A stretch of DNA of 64,000 nucleotides from Verrucomicrobiota bacterium (GCA_016222805.1 JACRQG010000007.1:124001-188000), one strand, 5' to 3'; counted from the stretch's first letter, positions 9,915 to 27,547 are shown. The notes: generated by a model from the letters alone, not told the origin. Numbers and translations: made by a program.

Positions 9915-12635
9915 GTGAGACCCTTCTGGACAGTCCTGCGTTTCCTGGCTGGTGGCATCGCCGCCGGCGGGGTGGCGCCGGCACAGGAGCCGCTGAATCC
10001 GCCGGCTCCGCTGGTGGCCGTGACGGGCGGGCCGTCCGCGGGTGGCGAAGCGGTGGCGGTGGCGGCGGCGCAGCGGGCGCAGACCCTCGGGCTGCCCGGG
10101 GTCGCCGCGGATCTGTTCCGGCGGGCGCGGGACAGTGCCGGCGTCGACCGTGATCGGCTCTCGCTCGCCCTGGCGACGGCCCTGCTTGATTCCGGACAGC
10201 CGGAGGAGGCGGAAAAGGTACTGAACGAGATTACGGGGCCGCGCGGATCCGCCTGGCAACTGCGGGCCGGGCTGGCGGCGGCACAGCTGCGCCGGTTCGA
10301 GGCCGCCCGGGCGGCGGCGGCGCAGGTGCGGGAAACCGAATTGTCTCCGGGCGATCTGCCGTGGCACTGGTTCCTGCAGGGAGAACTGATGCTGGCGCAG
10401 ACCTCGGAGTTTTCTCGGGCAAACGAGTTCTTCCGGAAGGCCGAGGAGGCCGCGCGAACCGAACTCAGCCGGGCGCGATTCCAGCTGGCGGCGGAGATGC
10501 TGCGGCTCCGGATGAGCGCGCCTCGCGATGCGGACCTGAAGGCGATGCGGGAGAACTACGAAAAGCTGCAGGGCACGCCGATTGGGTACGGCTTCGCGCA
10601 GAACTACGCGGTGGCGCTGGAGGCGGCGGGGCAAAAGGGACAGGCGGTTGCCTTCCTTCAGGGCGTGCTGGTGGCGCTGCCCCGGCGTGAGCGGATCTGG
10701 TGGGATCGCCTTCGCCTGCTCCTTGGGCTGATCGGCGACAAGTCCCGCAACGGAGCCGGGCGCAATGCCCTGGGCCAGCTCCTGGAAACGGGCAGCGATC
10801 CACTGCTGCAGCGCCAGGCGCTCCAGATCCTCGCGGCGGAATCCGGGGCCGAGCCCGAGCGCCTGCACTTCCGCACCTTGCTGACGCGGTTGATCGACCT
10901 GCAGCCCGATCACCCGATCAAGGAGAACCTCCTGCTGTTCCGGGCGCAGCTGGTCCTTGGCGAACAGTTGTTTGCGGCGGCCGAAGAGGACGCGAACGCG
11001 TTGTTGAAGCAGTTTCCGCTTTCGCCCCTGCGCGCCCATGCGCTCGGAATCCTGACCCAATCGGCGTGGGAGCAGCGGCGTTACCGTCTGGCCGCGGACT
11101 TTGCCCAGAAGACCCGCACGGAATTGCGGGCGCTGGCGGCGGCCGCGCCGGCCGACGGGCCGGCGGTGGAAAGCGCGAATCGCCGGGCGCAGGCGGTGCT
11201 GGGCGTGCTGGAGGCGGAGGCCTGGTTTCGCGCCGGGCTGGCCGCCGGGGATCGCAGCGATTTCCGGAGTGCGGCGGACGCCTATGGCGCGGTGTTGCGC
11301 GAACGGCCCGCCGAGCTGCCGGTCGGGCGCGTGGGCGCGCTGATGTTGCAGCGCGTGCTGGCCGAGATTCGCGCCGGTTCCAAGGAGGTGGGCCGCATCC
11401 TGGACGAGCTGGCGCGGGATCCCGCCTTTGACCTGGAAAACCGCTGGCAGGCCGAGTGGAGCCTGGCGCGGTCATTGCAGCTGCAGGGGACCGAGGGCGT
11501 GCGGGAGGCCTATTCCCGGGTCAACCAGCTCCTGGCCGCGGGAGAGGCTGCGGGCGCCGGACTGCGGCCGGAGCTGCGCGCCCGCATGGCGTGGTTGCAG
11601 GCCCGGCTGTCGTTCGACAGCGGCGACCTGGCCCGGACGCTGGAGCTGGTCGAGAACCTGTTGGGGCAGGGCGGGGGAATCGCCCCGGCGCTGCGCGCGG
11701 AAATCGCGAGCACCGCCATCCTGCTCCGGGCGCGGGCGGAGTTCGCCCTGGGGCGCGAGGCGGGGGCGCTCGAGACGTTGAAGCGGCTGCGGGCGGAGTA
11801 CCCCACCAGTGATGCCGCCGCGTCGTCGTTTCTCGTCGAATCCGAGCACTTCGCCGAACAGGAGAAGATCGACGAGGCGCGGACCAGGCTCATTCAACTG
11901 ACCGACAACCCCGCCTTCCGGACGAGCGAGTACGTGCCGTACGCCCTCTTTCGGCTGGCCACCCTCGCCGAGCGGCTGGGCCGGCCGGAGAACCTCGAGG
12001 AGGCCTACCGCCGCGCCGAGGAACTGGTGAAGCATCCGTCCGCCGCCGGGCAGGTCGATCTCATCTTTGCCGCGCGGATGAAGCAGGGGAATCTCCTCCG
12101 CAAGCGCAACGACTTCGCCGCCGCGCAGCGGATCTACGAATACCTCGTCAACACGTATCCGCTCCGGCCGGACGTCGTGCTCGCCCAGCTGGCCCTGGCG
12201 GAATGTCACAACGCCCAATCCGCGGCGCGGGACCCGGCCGCCACGGGGTCGGCGCACGCGGAGAGTGCCCAGCTGATCTTCGAGCAGCTGCGGGATCGGG
12301 TGGACGCGCCCAGCGACGTGCGGGTGGAGGCGGGCTACAATCTCGGCCTCCTGCTCGTGCGGCGGGGCAAGCCCGAGGAGGCCGTGGTCGTCTGGTCGCG
12401 GGATGTGGTGCTGCCCTTCCTGGAGAAGGAGACCCGGCCGTTCGAGTCGGATGCCAAGCGACCGTACTGGCTGGCCCGGACCCTGCGGGATCTCGGCGAT
12501 CTGCTCGAAAAGCTCGGCCGGATCGAGGAGGCCAAGGCGGCTTACCAGCTCCTGCTCGAGAAACGACTCCCCAATGGCGAGGCGGTGGCGCGGGCCCGCC
12601 TGGAGCAATTGGGCGTGCTGGGACCCCGGCGATGA
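9915..12635 (+). CDS. large TPR-repeat exported protein
   Basis: This protein has about 906 residues. I prefer the GTG at 9915, which gives a clean signal (MRPFWTVLRFLAGGIAAGGVAPAQ); the ORF track uses a TTG at 9882. The rest is almost wholly alpha-helical. It has degenerate tetratricopeptide repeats rich in Ala, Leu, Arg and Glu (for example RRYRLAADFAQKTRTELRAL and FAAAQRIYEYLVNTYPLRPD). The last third resembles outer-membrane assembly/Tol-associated TPR proteins such as YbgF/CpoB. The gene is followed 58 nt later by exbB-like and exbD-like genes, so it is a plausible periplasmic partner of a Tol/Exb-like motor. The function is inferred from context only. Confidence 0.85.
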   Translation: MRPFWTVLRFLAGGIAAGGVAPAQEPLNPPAPLVAVTGGPSAGGEAVAVAAAQRAQTLGLPGVAADLFRRARDSAGVDRDRLSLALATALLDSGQPEEAEKVLNEITGPRGSAWQLRAGLAAAQLRRFEAARAAAAQVRETELSPGDLPWHWFLQGELMLAQTSEFSRANEFFRKAEEAARTELSRARFQLAAEMLRLRMSAPRDADLKAMRENYEKLQGTPIGYGFAQNYAVALEAAGQKGQAVAFLQGVLVALPRRERIWWDRLRLLLGLIGDKSRNGAGRNALGQLLETGSDPLLQRQALQILAAESGAEPERLHFRTLLTRLIDLQPDHPIKENLLLFRAQLVLGEQLFAAAEEDANALLKQFPLSPLRAHALGILTQSAWEQRRYRLAADFAQKTRTELRALAAAAPADGPAVESANRRAQAVLGVLEAEAWFRAGLAAGDRSDFRSAADAYGAVLRERPAELPVGRVGALMLQRVLAEIRAGSKEVGRILDELARDPAFDLENRWQAEWSLARSLQLQGTEGVREAYSRVNQLLAAGEAAGAGLRPELRARMAWLQARLSFDSGDLARTLELVENLLGQGGGIAPALRAEIASTAILLRARAEFALGREAGALETLKRLRAEYPTSDAAASSFLVESEHFAEQEKIDEARTRLIQLTDNPAFRTSEYVPYALFRLATLAERLGRPENLEEAYRRAEELVKHPSAAGQVDLIFAARMKQGNLLRKRNDFAAAQRIYEYLVNTYPLRPDVVLAQLALAECHNAQSAARDPAATGSAHAESAQLIFEQLRDRVDAPSDVRVEAGYNLGLLLVRRGKPEEAVVVWSRDVVLPFLEKETRPFESDAKRPYWLARTLRDLGDLLEKLGRIEEAKAAYQLLLEKRLPNGEAVARARLEQLGVLGPRR

Positions 12636-12693
12636 GAAGACGCCGCCGCTTTCGGGTTTGCCGCCGTTCCGGTTAATCCAACGCTGCCCCACC

Positions 12694-13356
12694 ATGCCCG
12701 GTTTCGAACTCAGTCTCTTCGCGCGGGGAGGACCCATGATTTGGGTGCTGGCCGGCCTCGCGGTGCTTTGCCTGACCCTCTTCGTGGAGCGGATGCTCTT
12801 TCTCCACCGCGGCCAGATCCGGGCCAAGGCGTTCCTCGACGGGATCAAGAACATCCTCGCCAAACGGCGTCTCGTCGAGGCCCTGACGGTGTGCGAGGAG
12901 ACTCCGGGACCGGTCGCCGCCGTGGTGAAGGCGGCGCTGCTCCATGCCGAGGCGCCGGCCGAGGTCATGCGGTTTCACGTGCAGGAGGCGGCGGTGGTCG
13001 AACTGCCGGTGCTCGAGCGGCGCATCGGCGCGATCGCCGCCATCGCCCAGGTCGCGCCCCTGGTGGGGATCCTCGGCACCATCCTCGGGATGATCACCAC
13101 CTTCGTGGCGTTCGAGAAGGGCGGGAACTATGCGATGGCGGCCGCCCTCTCCCGCGGCATGTGGCAGGCGCTGCTGGCCACCGCCGGCAGCCTGATGCTG
13201 GCCATCCCGGCCCACCTCGCCCACCACCTGCTGGCCGCGCGGGTGCGCTCGATCGTGCGCGACGTGGAATGGTCCGGCAACGAGATCATGAAGTATCTGA
13301 CTACCGAATACCGCAGCGCCCCGGGGGAGGGGCGGGAGTCCGGCGCCGGTCACTGA
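12694..13356 (+). CDS. MotA/TolQ/ExbB-family channel protein
   Basis: This protein has 220 residues from the ATG at 12694 (the ORF track begins far upstream inside the TPR gene). It has three membrane helices, at about residues 13-33, 115-140 and 150-175. The family core is IAQVAPLVGILGTILGMITT and QALLATAGSLMLAIPAHLAH. Relatives form a pentameric stator that couples proton flow to ExbD/TolR. The threonines of the core (GT, LLAT) are kept. The position of the ExbB TM3 glutamate (EALLAT) is Gln here; this also occurs in other family members. It is followed after 1 nt by the exbD-like gene. Confidence 0.9.
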   Translation: MPGFELSLFARGGPMIWVLAGLAVLCLTLFVERMLFLHRGQIRAKAFLDGIKNILAKRRLVEALTVCEETPGPVAAVVKAALLHAEAPAEVMRFHVQEAAVVELPVLERRIGAIAAIAQVAPLVGILGTILGMITTFVAFEKGGNYAMAAALSRGMWQALLATAGSLMLAIPAHLAHHLLAARVRSIVRDVEWSGNEIMKYLTTEYRSAPGEGRESGAGH

Positions 13357-13357
13357 C

Positions 13358-13807
13358 ATGCTCACCCGTCCGCTCGAGCTCTCCTCCCGCCTGCGGCCGG
13401 CGCCCCGCGGCCTGGCTTGGCCCTTCCTGGTGAACGCCGGGTTGCTCGTGCTCTTCTTTTCCCTGTTCGGATCGCGTTTCGTGCTGGCGCCGGGGCTGGG
13501 GGTGGATTTCCGCCTGCCGACGGTGGCGGGCGCGAACGCCAGCGCCCGGCCCGCGACGCATGTGATCAGCGTGATCAACTCGGGCCAGATCTTCACCCAC
13601 GACGGCTTGCACAAGCTCTCCGAGCTGGGTTCGTGGCTGAAAAGGGAGGCGGCGCGTACCCAGGGGCCGCTCCTGCTGGTCCGGGCGGGGGCCGACGTGC
13701 CGACTTCGGTTCTGGCCGAGGTGGCCAGTGCGGCGCGGGAGGCGGGTTTCGAAATGATCTGGGCGGCTGGGGAGGCGGGAGGGACGGCGACGCGTCCGAA
13801 CTCCTGA
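13358..13807 (+). CDS. ExbD/TolR-like protein
   Basis: This 149-residue protein has one membrane helix (PFLVNAGLLVLFFSLFGSRFVL, about 22-44) and a periplasmic alpha-beta domain (THVISVINSGQIFTHDGLHK; GPLLLVRAGADVPTSVLAEV). That is the ExbD/TolR plan, with the last part matching the 'D...V...V......AG' pattern. The aspartate that ExbD and TolR carry in the membrane helix (PFIDVMLVLL-type) is not present. The closest position is Val/Asn. It is one nucleotide from the exbB-like stop, so the pair is translationally coupled. Whether it can use proton motive force is uncertain. Confidence 0.85.
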   Translation: MLTRPLELSSRLRPAPRGLAWPFLVNAGLLVLFFSLFGSRFVLAPGLGVDFRLPTVAGANASARPATHVISVINSGQIFTHDGLHKLSELGSWLKREAARTQGPLLLVRAGADVPTSVLAEVASAAREAGFEMIWAAGEAGGTATRPNS

Positions 13808-13813
13808 GGCAAG

Positions 13814-14560
13814 ATGGCTGCGAATGGCACCAAGCGAACCTGGGGAATCGCCGCCGCCGCGGCGATCGTGGTGGTGGGTGGGTTGGCGGCACTCTTCCGG
13901 GCGCCGGAGGCCGGCACTCCGGGCCGGATTTCGGGCCAGAGGCCGCCAACTGTCCAGCTGGCACGGCCGACGGAGGCGGATGCGGTGCTCAAGGCCGAGG
14001 CGGAGATGCGGGATCTTCGTCCGCTCTTCCTCCCCACCAAGTTCAACGTGGCCCTGGCAGAGCCGCGACGCGAACCGGGTCGCACGCTCCTTGACGAAGA
14101 GCGGCCAACTTGGGCGTTTATTGAAACCGATCCCGGCTTGGGCCGGGAACTGCCCCCGGTCGCGACCTTGAACGGAAAACCCGCCGACAAGGCGCAACCA
14201 ACGGATACGCTGGCATCTGCGATGGCAGGAGTCGGATTGGTGGGGTTTGGACGAGCGGACCGCAAGGTGGCCCCGGCCCCGGCCCGGGCGGGCTTCCTCG
14301 AAGTCGTCGCCGTTTCAACCGGCAGGACCGTCCTGGCGGAGCCGCTGCCGGCATCAATGGCGGCCCCCGCTGGGAAGCCTTGGGAACCGCTGGAATTGTT
14401 CGCTACGATCGACGCGGCGGGACTGGCCGCGCCACTGGTGGTCACCGAGGGATCGCGCGTTGAAGACGTGGACGTTCACTTCAAGAAAGCCCTCGCGCAA
14501 ACCTATCGAATCGGTGAGCGTTTGAGCCCCGGATTTTACCGGATTGTCGTCGGTCCGTAG
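13814..14560 (+). CDS. unknown single-pass membrane protein of the Exb-like operon
   Basis: This 248-residue protein is one I do not recognise. It has an N-terminal membrane helix (WGIAAAAAIVVVGGLAALF, about residues 10-28). A Pro/Ala-rich linker and a periplasmic region follow without clear repeats. The C-terminus is DVDVHFKKALAQTYRIGERL followed by SPGFYRIVVGP. The topology resembles TonB or TolA (short cytoplasmic tail, anchor, periplasmic part), and it is the last gene behind exbB-like/exbD-like genes. I do not see the TonB C-terminal YP motif. An energy-transducer role is only a contextual guess. Confidence 0.75.
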   Translation: MAANGTKRTWGIAAAAAIVVVGGLAALFRAPEAGTPGRISGQRPPTVQLARPTEADAVLKAEAEMRDLRPLFLPTKFNVALAEPRREPGRTLLDEERPTWAFIETDPGLGRELPPVATLNGKPADKAQPTDTLASAMAGVGLVGFGRADRKVAPAPARAGFLEVVAVSTGRTVLAEPLPASMAAPAGKPWEPLELFATIDAAGLAAPLVVTEGSRVEDVDVHFKKALAQTYRIGERLSPGFYRIVVGP

Positions 14561-14652
14561 AATTTTGATCGAAGCTTCGAATTTGCTGTTGACGGTGCCT
14601 TGGGCGGGCTGCACGGTTCTCGGCTCTTTTCGTTTTTTGGCACTCCTTTTCT
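14561..14652 (+). promoter_or_regulatory. presumed tRNA-Thr/tuf promoter region
   Basis: This 92-nt gap ahead of tRNA-Thr must contain the promoter of the tRNA-tuf transcript. A 12-nt palindrome (TCGAAGCTTCGA, about 14569-14580) is followed by TTGACG at 14589, but the expected -10 about 17 nt later is weak. The call rests on position plus one good hexamer. Confidence 0.35.
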
Positions 14653-14728
14653 GCCCAGATAGCTCAGTTGGTAGAGCACCCCCTTGGTAAGGGGGAGGTC
14701 GACGGTTCAAGTCCGTTTCTGGGCTCCA
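14653..14728 (+). tRNA. tRNA-Thr (anticodon GGT)
   Basis: This is a 76-nt cloverleaf with acceptor stem GCCCAGA/TCTGGGC and an encoded CCA. The D arm is AGCTCAGTTGGTAGAGC and the anticodon stem is CCCCC/GGGGG around loop TTGGTAA, giving anticodon GGT. The T arm is GGTTCAAGTCC. It directly precedes tuf, the arrangement seen in many bacteria. Confidence 0.97.
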
Positions 14729-14810
14729 GGGTCAGAAGACACGTCGACTCAGGCTTCTACGACGCAAATCAAGAGGTCAATTTTCACTATCACCCAAACA
14801 TCCGTCTCCC

Positions 14811-16001
<1,191 letters not shown>

Positions 16002-16027
16002 TCTCCCTACAATTGCCACGGCGACGT

Positions 16028-16055
16028 GCCGAGGCCCCTTCGGCGGGGCCTCGGC
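16028..16055 (+). terminator. hairpin between tuf and tRNA-Trp
   Basis: An 11-bp GC-rich stem (GCCGAGGCCCC ... GGGGCCTCGGC) with a 6-nt loop lies 26 nt after the tuf stop. No T-run follows, so it is not a classical intrinsic terminator. It may be a processing or stabilising hairpin between tuf mRNA and the tRNA-Trp/secE part. Confidence 0.55.
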
Positions 16056-16080
16056 TATGTCGTCTAAAGGACCAAACTAC

Positions 16081-16156
16081 AGGCGTGTAGCTCAATTGGT
16101 AGAGTAGCGGTCTCCAAAACCGTCGGTTGGGGGTTCGAGTCCCTCCGCGCCTGCCA
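16081..16156 (+). tRNA. tRNA-Trp (anticodon CCA)
   Basis: This is a 76-nt cloverleaf with acceptor stem AGGCGTG/CGCGCCT and encoded GCCA. The D arm is AGCTCAATTGGTAGAGT. The anticodon stem is GCGGT/ACCGT around loop CTCCAAA, so the anticodon is CCA (Trp). The T arm is GGGTTCGAGTCCC. It lies 10 nt before secE, as in many bacterial secE operons. Confidence 0.97.
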
Positions 16157-16166
16157 GCACTTTCGA

Positions 16167-16370
16167 ATGAAAAACCCGTTCCGCAGCACCCGCATTTTTC
16201 TCGGCGAGATGGTCGGCGAGCTTCAGAAGGCGACCTGGCCCACCAAGGCGGAGTTGCGCGATTCCACGATCGTCGTGATCGTGGCGGCGATCATCCTCGG
16301 CCTCTTCACGAGCATTAGCGACTTTTCGCTCACGCAGGTGGTGATCCTCTTCACGGATCTGGTCAACTGA
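16167..16370 (+). CDS. secE: preprotein translocase subunit SecE
   Basis: This 67-residue single-span SecE has the conserved cytoplasmic amphipathic helix (FLGEMVGELQKATWPTKAEL). The hinge and one membrane helix follow (TIVVIVAAIILGLFTSISDF). It stabilises SecY in the SecYEG channel. It is the short one-helix form common outside enterobacteria. It is followed 19 nt later by nusG. Confidence 0.96.
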   Translation: MKNPFRSTRIFLGEMVGELQKATWPTKAELRDSTIVVIVAAIILGLFTSISDFSLTQVVILFTDLVN

Positions 16371-16389
16371 GGCCGGTCCCCCCCGCATC

Positions 16390-16968
16390 ATGCCCGCTCC
16401 TTCGACCGCCCCGGCTGGCGCCCAGTGGTTTGCGCTTCACACACTCTCCGGACAGGAGAACAAGGTGAAGTTGTATATCGACAAGTTCAAGAAGGCCGAG
16501 GAACTCGACGAATACATCTTCGAGGTGCTTTTGCCGACGGAGGTCGTGTCCGAGGTCAAGGGCGGGAAGAAGTCCACCAAGGTGCGCAAGCTGTACCCGG
16601 GTTACGTTTTTATCCAGGCAAAGCTCTACGGTGAGGACGGCAAGTTGATCAACAAGCCCTGGTATTTCGTGAAGGAGACGACCGGCGTGATCGGCTTCGT
16701 GGGCGGCGACCGTCCCGCGGCCCTGCGCCAGGCCGAGATTGACGAAATCTACTCCCGGATCGAGGCGGCCAGCGGCAAGGAAGTGCCGAAGGTGCAATAC
16801 TCGGTCGGTGAAGAGGTGAAGATTACCGACGGGGCCTTCGCCTCCCTGAGCGGCCGGATCGACGAAATCGATCCGGAACGCGGCAAGCTCAAGGTCTCCG
16901 TTTCCATCTTTGGCCGGTTCACGCCGGTCGAACTCGAGTACTGGCAGGTCCAGCGCATGACCGAATAG
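16390..16968 (+). CDS. nusG: transcription termination/antitermination factor NusG
   Basis: This 192-residue protein has an NGN domain starting WFALHTLSGQENKVKLYI with the KLYPGYVFIQ segment. A linker leads to a C-terminal KOW domain (GEEVKITDGAFASLSGRIDE, about 137-160). It binds RNA polymerase clamp helices and links to Rho or ribosomal S10. It is in the standard secE-nusG-rplK order, 45 nt ahead of rplK. Confidence 0.97.
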   Translation: MPAPSTAPAGAQWFALHTLSGQENKVKLYIDKFKKAEELDEYIFEVLLPTEVVSEVKGGKKSTKVRKLYPGYVFIQAKLYGEDGKLINKPWYFVKETTGVIGFVGGDRPAALRQAEIDEIYSRIEAASGKEVPKVQYSVGEEVKITDGAFASLSGRIDEIDPERGKLKVSVSIFGRFTPVELEYWQVQRMTE

Positions 16969-17013
16969 GTCCCTCCTTTCCGCCACCGTTTCCCTTTTCC
17001 GCCTTCCTTTCCC

Positions 17014-17439
17014 ATGGCCAAGAAGATTCAAGGATACATCCGCCTTCAGCTCCCTGCCGGCGCCGCCAATCCGGCGCCGCCTGTTGGACCCGCCCTTGGC
17101 GCCCAAGGCGTCAACATCATGGCGTTCTGCAAGGAGTTCAACGCCCGGACCAAAGACCAGAACGGCATGATCCTCCCGGTGGTCATCACGGTCTTTTCCG
17201 ACAAGAGCTTCACTTTCATCCTGAAGTCTCCGCCGGCCTCGGTCCTGCTGAAGAAGGCGGCGAACATCGCGAGCGGTTCGGCCAAGCCGAATCAGGACAA
17301 GGTCGGCAAGGTCACGAAGAAGCAATTGCTCGAGATCTATAACATCAAGAAGAACGACCTGAACGCGACCAATCCCGAGGCGGGCATCAAGGTGATCGCC
17401 GGGACCGCCCGCAACATGGGCATCGAGGTCGTCGACTGA
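17014..17439 (+). CDS. rplK: 50S ribosomal protein L11
   Basis: This 141-residue protein has the standard length. It has the Pro-rich N-terminal domain ([20 protein letters not shown]), which is the thiostrepton-region contact, and a C-terminal rRNA-binding domain ([15 protein letters not shown]). It forms the GTPase-associated centre with L10/L7/L12. Confidence 0.98.
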   Translation: MAKKIQGYIRLQLPAGAANPAPPVGPALGAQGVNIMAFCKEFNARTKDQNGMILPVVITVFSDKSFTFILKSPPASVLLKKAANIASGSAKPNQDKVGKVTKKQLLEIYNIKKNDLNATNPEAGIKVIAGTARNMGIEVVD

Positions 17440-17555
17440 ACTTTTCCCGGGCGGGGGAGGGTCGCCGCGCCATCGCGCCCGGCCCGCTCGCGCACTGGAA
17501 TCCGAAACCCATCCCGCGGGAGTCCTTCCGGACGCACGCACCGCCAGGAGCCAAC

Positions 17556-18254
17556 ATGCCAAGAAAACACAGCAAGCGATACAACAGCGCCGTCAAGGTC
17601 GCTGACCTCACCAAGGATTATCCGCTCAAGGAAGCGGTTGAAATCCTCTCGAAGTTCCCCAAGGCCAAGTTCGACGAGACCGTCGAGCTCTCGTTCCGGC
17701 TCGGGGTCGACGCCACCTCCGGTGAGCAGAATGTCCGTGGCACCACGCCGCTGCCCAATGGGTCCGGCAAGAAGGTGCGCGTCCTCGTTTTTACCGATGA
17801 TCCGCAGAAGGCCCTTGGCGCCGGCGCTGACTTTGCCGGCCTGCAGGACATGATGCAGAAGATCAACGAGGGCTGGCTCGACTTCGACGTCGCGATCGCG
17901 ACGACCGAGGCGATGAAGCAGGTCCGCACGCTGGCGCGGGTGCTGGGTCCGAAGGGCCTGATGCCCAACCCGAAGGCCGGGACGGTCACCGACGACATCG
18001 CCGGTGGCATCAAGGCGGTGAAGGCCGGTCGCGTGGAGTTCAAGATGGACAAGACCGCCAACATCGGCGTGGGGGTGGGCAAGCGCTCCTTCACGCCGGC
18101 CCAGATCCTCGAGAACGCCGCGGCGGTGCTCGAGGCCGTGGGCAAGGCGAAGCCGAACACCTTCAAGGGCGGTCAGTTCATCAAGTCCGTCACGATTTCC
18201 TCGAGCATGAGCCCGAGCGTGCGGATCGCGTCCACCGAATTCAGCAAGTACTGA
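17556..18254 (+). CDS. rplA: 50S ribosomal protein L1
   Basis: This 232-residue protein begins MPRKHSKRYNSAVKV and has the L1 signature LARVLGPKGLMPNPKAGTVT. A strong AGGAG Shine-Dalgarno lies 6 nt before the ATG. It forms the L1 stalk at the ribosomal E site. In many bacteria L1 also represses its own operon. The 116-nt rplK-rplA gap is GC-rich, but I could not fix an L1-binding fold in it. Confidence 0.98.
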   Translation: MPRKHSKRYNSAVKVADLTKDYPLKEAVEILSKFPKAKFDETVELSFRLGVDATSGEQNVRGTTPLPNGSGKKVRVLVFTDDPQKALGAGADFAGLQDMMQKINEGWLDFDVAIATTEAMKQVRTLARVLGPKGLMPNPKAGTVTDDIAGGIKAVKAGRVEFKMDKTANIGVGVGKRSFTPAQILENAAAVLEAVGKAKPNTFKGGQFIKSVTISSSMSPSVRIASTEFSKY

Positions 18255-18265
18255 GGAGTCCGACC

Positions 18266-18784
18266 ATGAGAGCCGAAAAACAATACCTGATTTCCGAGGT
18301 CGAGACCCACCTCAAGAAGAGCGAATACGTCATCCTGGCGAATTTCACCGGCGTGTCGGTGGCCGACACCGCGGACCTGCGCAAGAAGCTCGCGGTGGAG
18401 AAGGCGGAGTTCCACGTCGTCAAGAACAGCTCCCTGCGGGTGGCGGCGAAGTCGCTGGGCCTGCCGGAGTTCGAGGCCTCGCTCACCGGCCCGACCGCCA
18501 TCGTCGTGGGTGGCAAGAACTCCCCCGGCGTCGCCAAGGTCCTGAAGACCTTCTTCAAGGAGAAGCAGAAGCTGCAGGTGAAGTCCGCCGTGCTGGGCAA
18601 GAAGCTGATTTCGGCCCAGGACGTCGAGGCGCTCGCCGAGATGCCCTCGCTCGATTCGCTCCGCGCCCAGCTGCTCGGCCTGCTCAACCAGCCGGCGGGC
18701 ATGTTCGTGCGCGTCCTCAACGCCGCGCCGAGCGGCCTGGTCAACGTGCTCCAGGCCAAGGTGCGCGCCGCGGAGGCCAAGTAA
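18266..18784 (+). CDS. rplJ: 50S ribosomal protein L10
   Basis: This 172-residue protein opens with the N-terminal rRNA-binding domain (MRAEKQYLISEVETHLKKSE; VVKNSSLRVAAKSLGL). It ends with the helix that docks L7/L12 dimers (about residues 135-165). It starts only 11 nt after rplA with a GAGGAG ribosome-binding site, so there is no room for a classic L10 leader upstream. Confidence 0.97.
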   Translation: MRAEKQYLISEVETHLKKSEYVILANFTGVSVADTADLRKKLAVEKAEFHVVKNSSLRVAAKSLGLPEFEASLTGPTAIVVGGKNSPGVAKVLKTFFKEKQKLQVKSAVLGKKLISAQDVEALAEMPSLDSLRAQLLGLLNQPAGMFVRVLNAAPSGLVNVLQAKVRAAEAK

Positions 18785-18791
18785 CCGCGAC

Positions 18792-18826
18792 GGAGGGTGC
18801 GTCCTGCGCGCCCTCCTCCCTCTTTT
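18792..18826 (+). terminator. hairpin plus U-rich tract between rplJ and rplL
   Basis: The sequence GGAGGGTGCG-TCCTG-CGCGCCCTCC forms a 10-bp stem with one G-T pair and is followed by TCCCTCTTTT. It resembles a weak terminator or attenuator that would tune rplL and rpoBC expression relative to rplJ. The remaining 140 nt before rplL hold no ORF. Confidence 0.55.
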
Positions 18827-18966
18827 CACCCACCAACCATTTCAGTGGCGCCCCGTCGTTCCGGCGGGCGCCCGTGAAAGCCCAACATCAATCGTCCAGC
18901 GCTAGGGGATACGTCTCTTAAACGTGCGGCATTCCCGCCGTCGCTAGCGCCGGTCAGGAGATCATC

Positions 18967-19359
18967 ATGAGCAACATCACCAAGGAACAAGTCATCGAGT
19001 GGCTCTCCAGCCAGTCGGTTCTCGAAATCGCCGGTCTCGTCAAGGACCTCGAGGCCAAGTGGGGCGTCTCCGCCGCCGCTCCGGTCGCCGTCGCCGCGGC
19101 TCCCGCCGCCGGGGCCGCTGCCGCCGCCGCTCCCGCCGCCGAGGCCCAGACCGAGTTCACCGTCATCCTGAAGGAAGCCGGAGCGAACAAGATCGGCGTC
19201 ATCAAGGAAGTCCGCGCCATCACCGGCCTCGGCCTCAAGGAGGCCAAGGACCTGGTCGAGGGTGCGCCGAAGCCCGTCAAGGAGAATGCTCCCAAGGCCG
19301 AGGCCGAGGACATCAAGAAGAAGCTCGAGGCGGCTGGCGCCAAGGTCGAGCTCAAGTAA
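18967..19359 (+). CDS. rplL: 50S ribosomal protein L7/L12
   Basis: This 130-residue protein has an N-terminal dimerisation helix ([20 protein letters not shown]). An unusually Ala-rich hinge (about 38-58) follows. The C-terminal domain has [20 protein letters not shown] and [20 protein letters not shown], which recruit translation GTPases. A good AGGAG site lies 7 nt upstream. It is separated by 182 nt from rplJ, consistent with its higher stoichiometry. Confidence 0.98.
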   Translation: MSNITKEQVIEWLSSQSVLEIAGLVKDLEAKWGVSAAAPVAVAAAPAAGAAAAAAPAAEAQTEFTVILKEAGANKIGVIKEVRAITGLGLKEAKDLVEGAPKPVKENAPKAEAEDIKKKLEAAGAKVELK

Positions 19360-19409
19360 TCCAGCCGAGAAGCTTGGCGACTTCGCTCGCACAACTTCCC
19401 GCTTTGCCG

Positions 19410-19450
19410 GGACAGGCCGCGCCGGGGCGTGGCCTGTCCTTTGCCTTTTC
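19410..19450 (+). terminator. rplL-rpoB attenuator-like terminator
   Basis: GGACAGGCCGCGCC / GGCGTGGCCTGTCC forms a near-perfect 13-14-bp stem with a tiny loop, followed by TTTGCCTTTTC. Its position 50 nt after rplL and 100 nt before rpoB matches the partial terminator known in other bacteria, which lowers rpoBC relative to ribosomal protein expression. Confidence 0.75.
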
Positions 19451-19549
19451 TAGTTTCAACCCCGGGGTGGGCCGCCCCGCCCGATCCTCCGCCCGCTGAG
19501 GGCACTGCCGCGTCCTTTCCTGTCTCCTAATCTCCACTGGGAATTCCTC

Positions 19550-23329
<3,780 letters not shown>

Positions 23330-23378
23330 GCCGCGGCGCGTCCTGTTCACCTTAGGAAATCAGCAGGGAGACCACACC

Positions 23379-27521
<4,143 letters not shown>

Positions 27522-27547
27522 TCGCAAAATCCTGGCATCCACTTCAA

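Noticed and set aside
18255-18265. L10 leader upstream of rplJ
   Set aside because: Only 11 nt separate rplA and rplJ, leaving no room for the leader structure.
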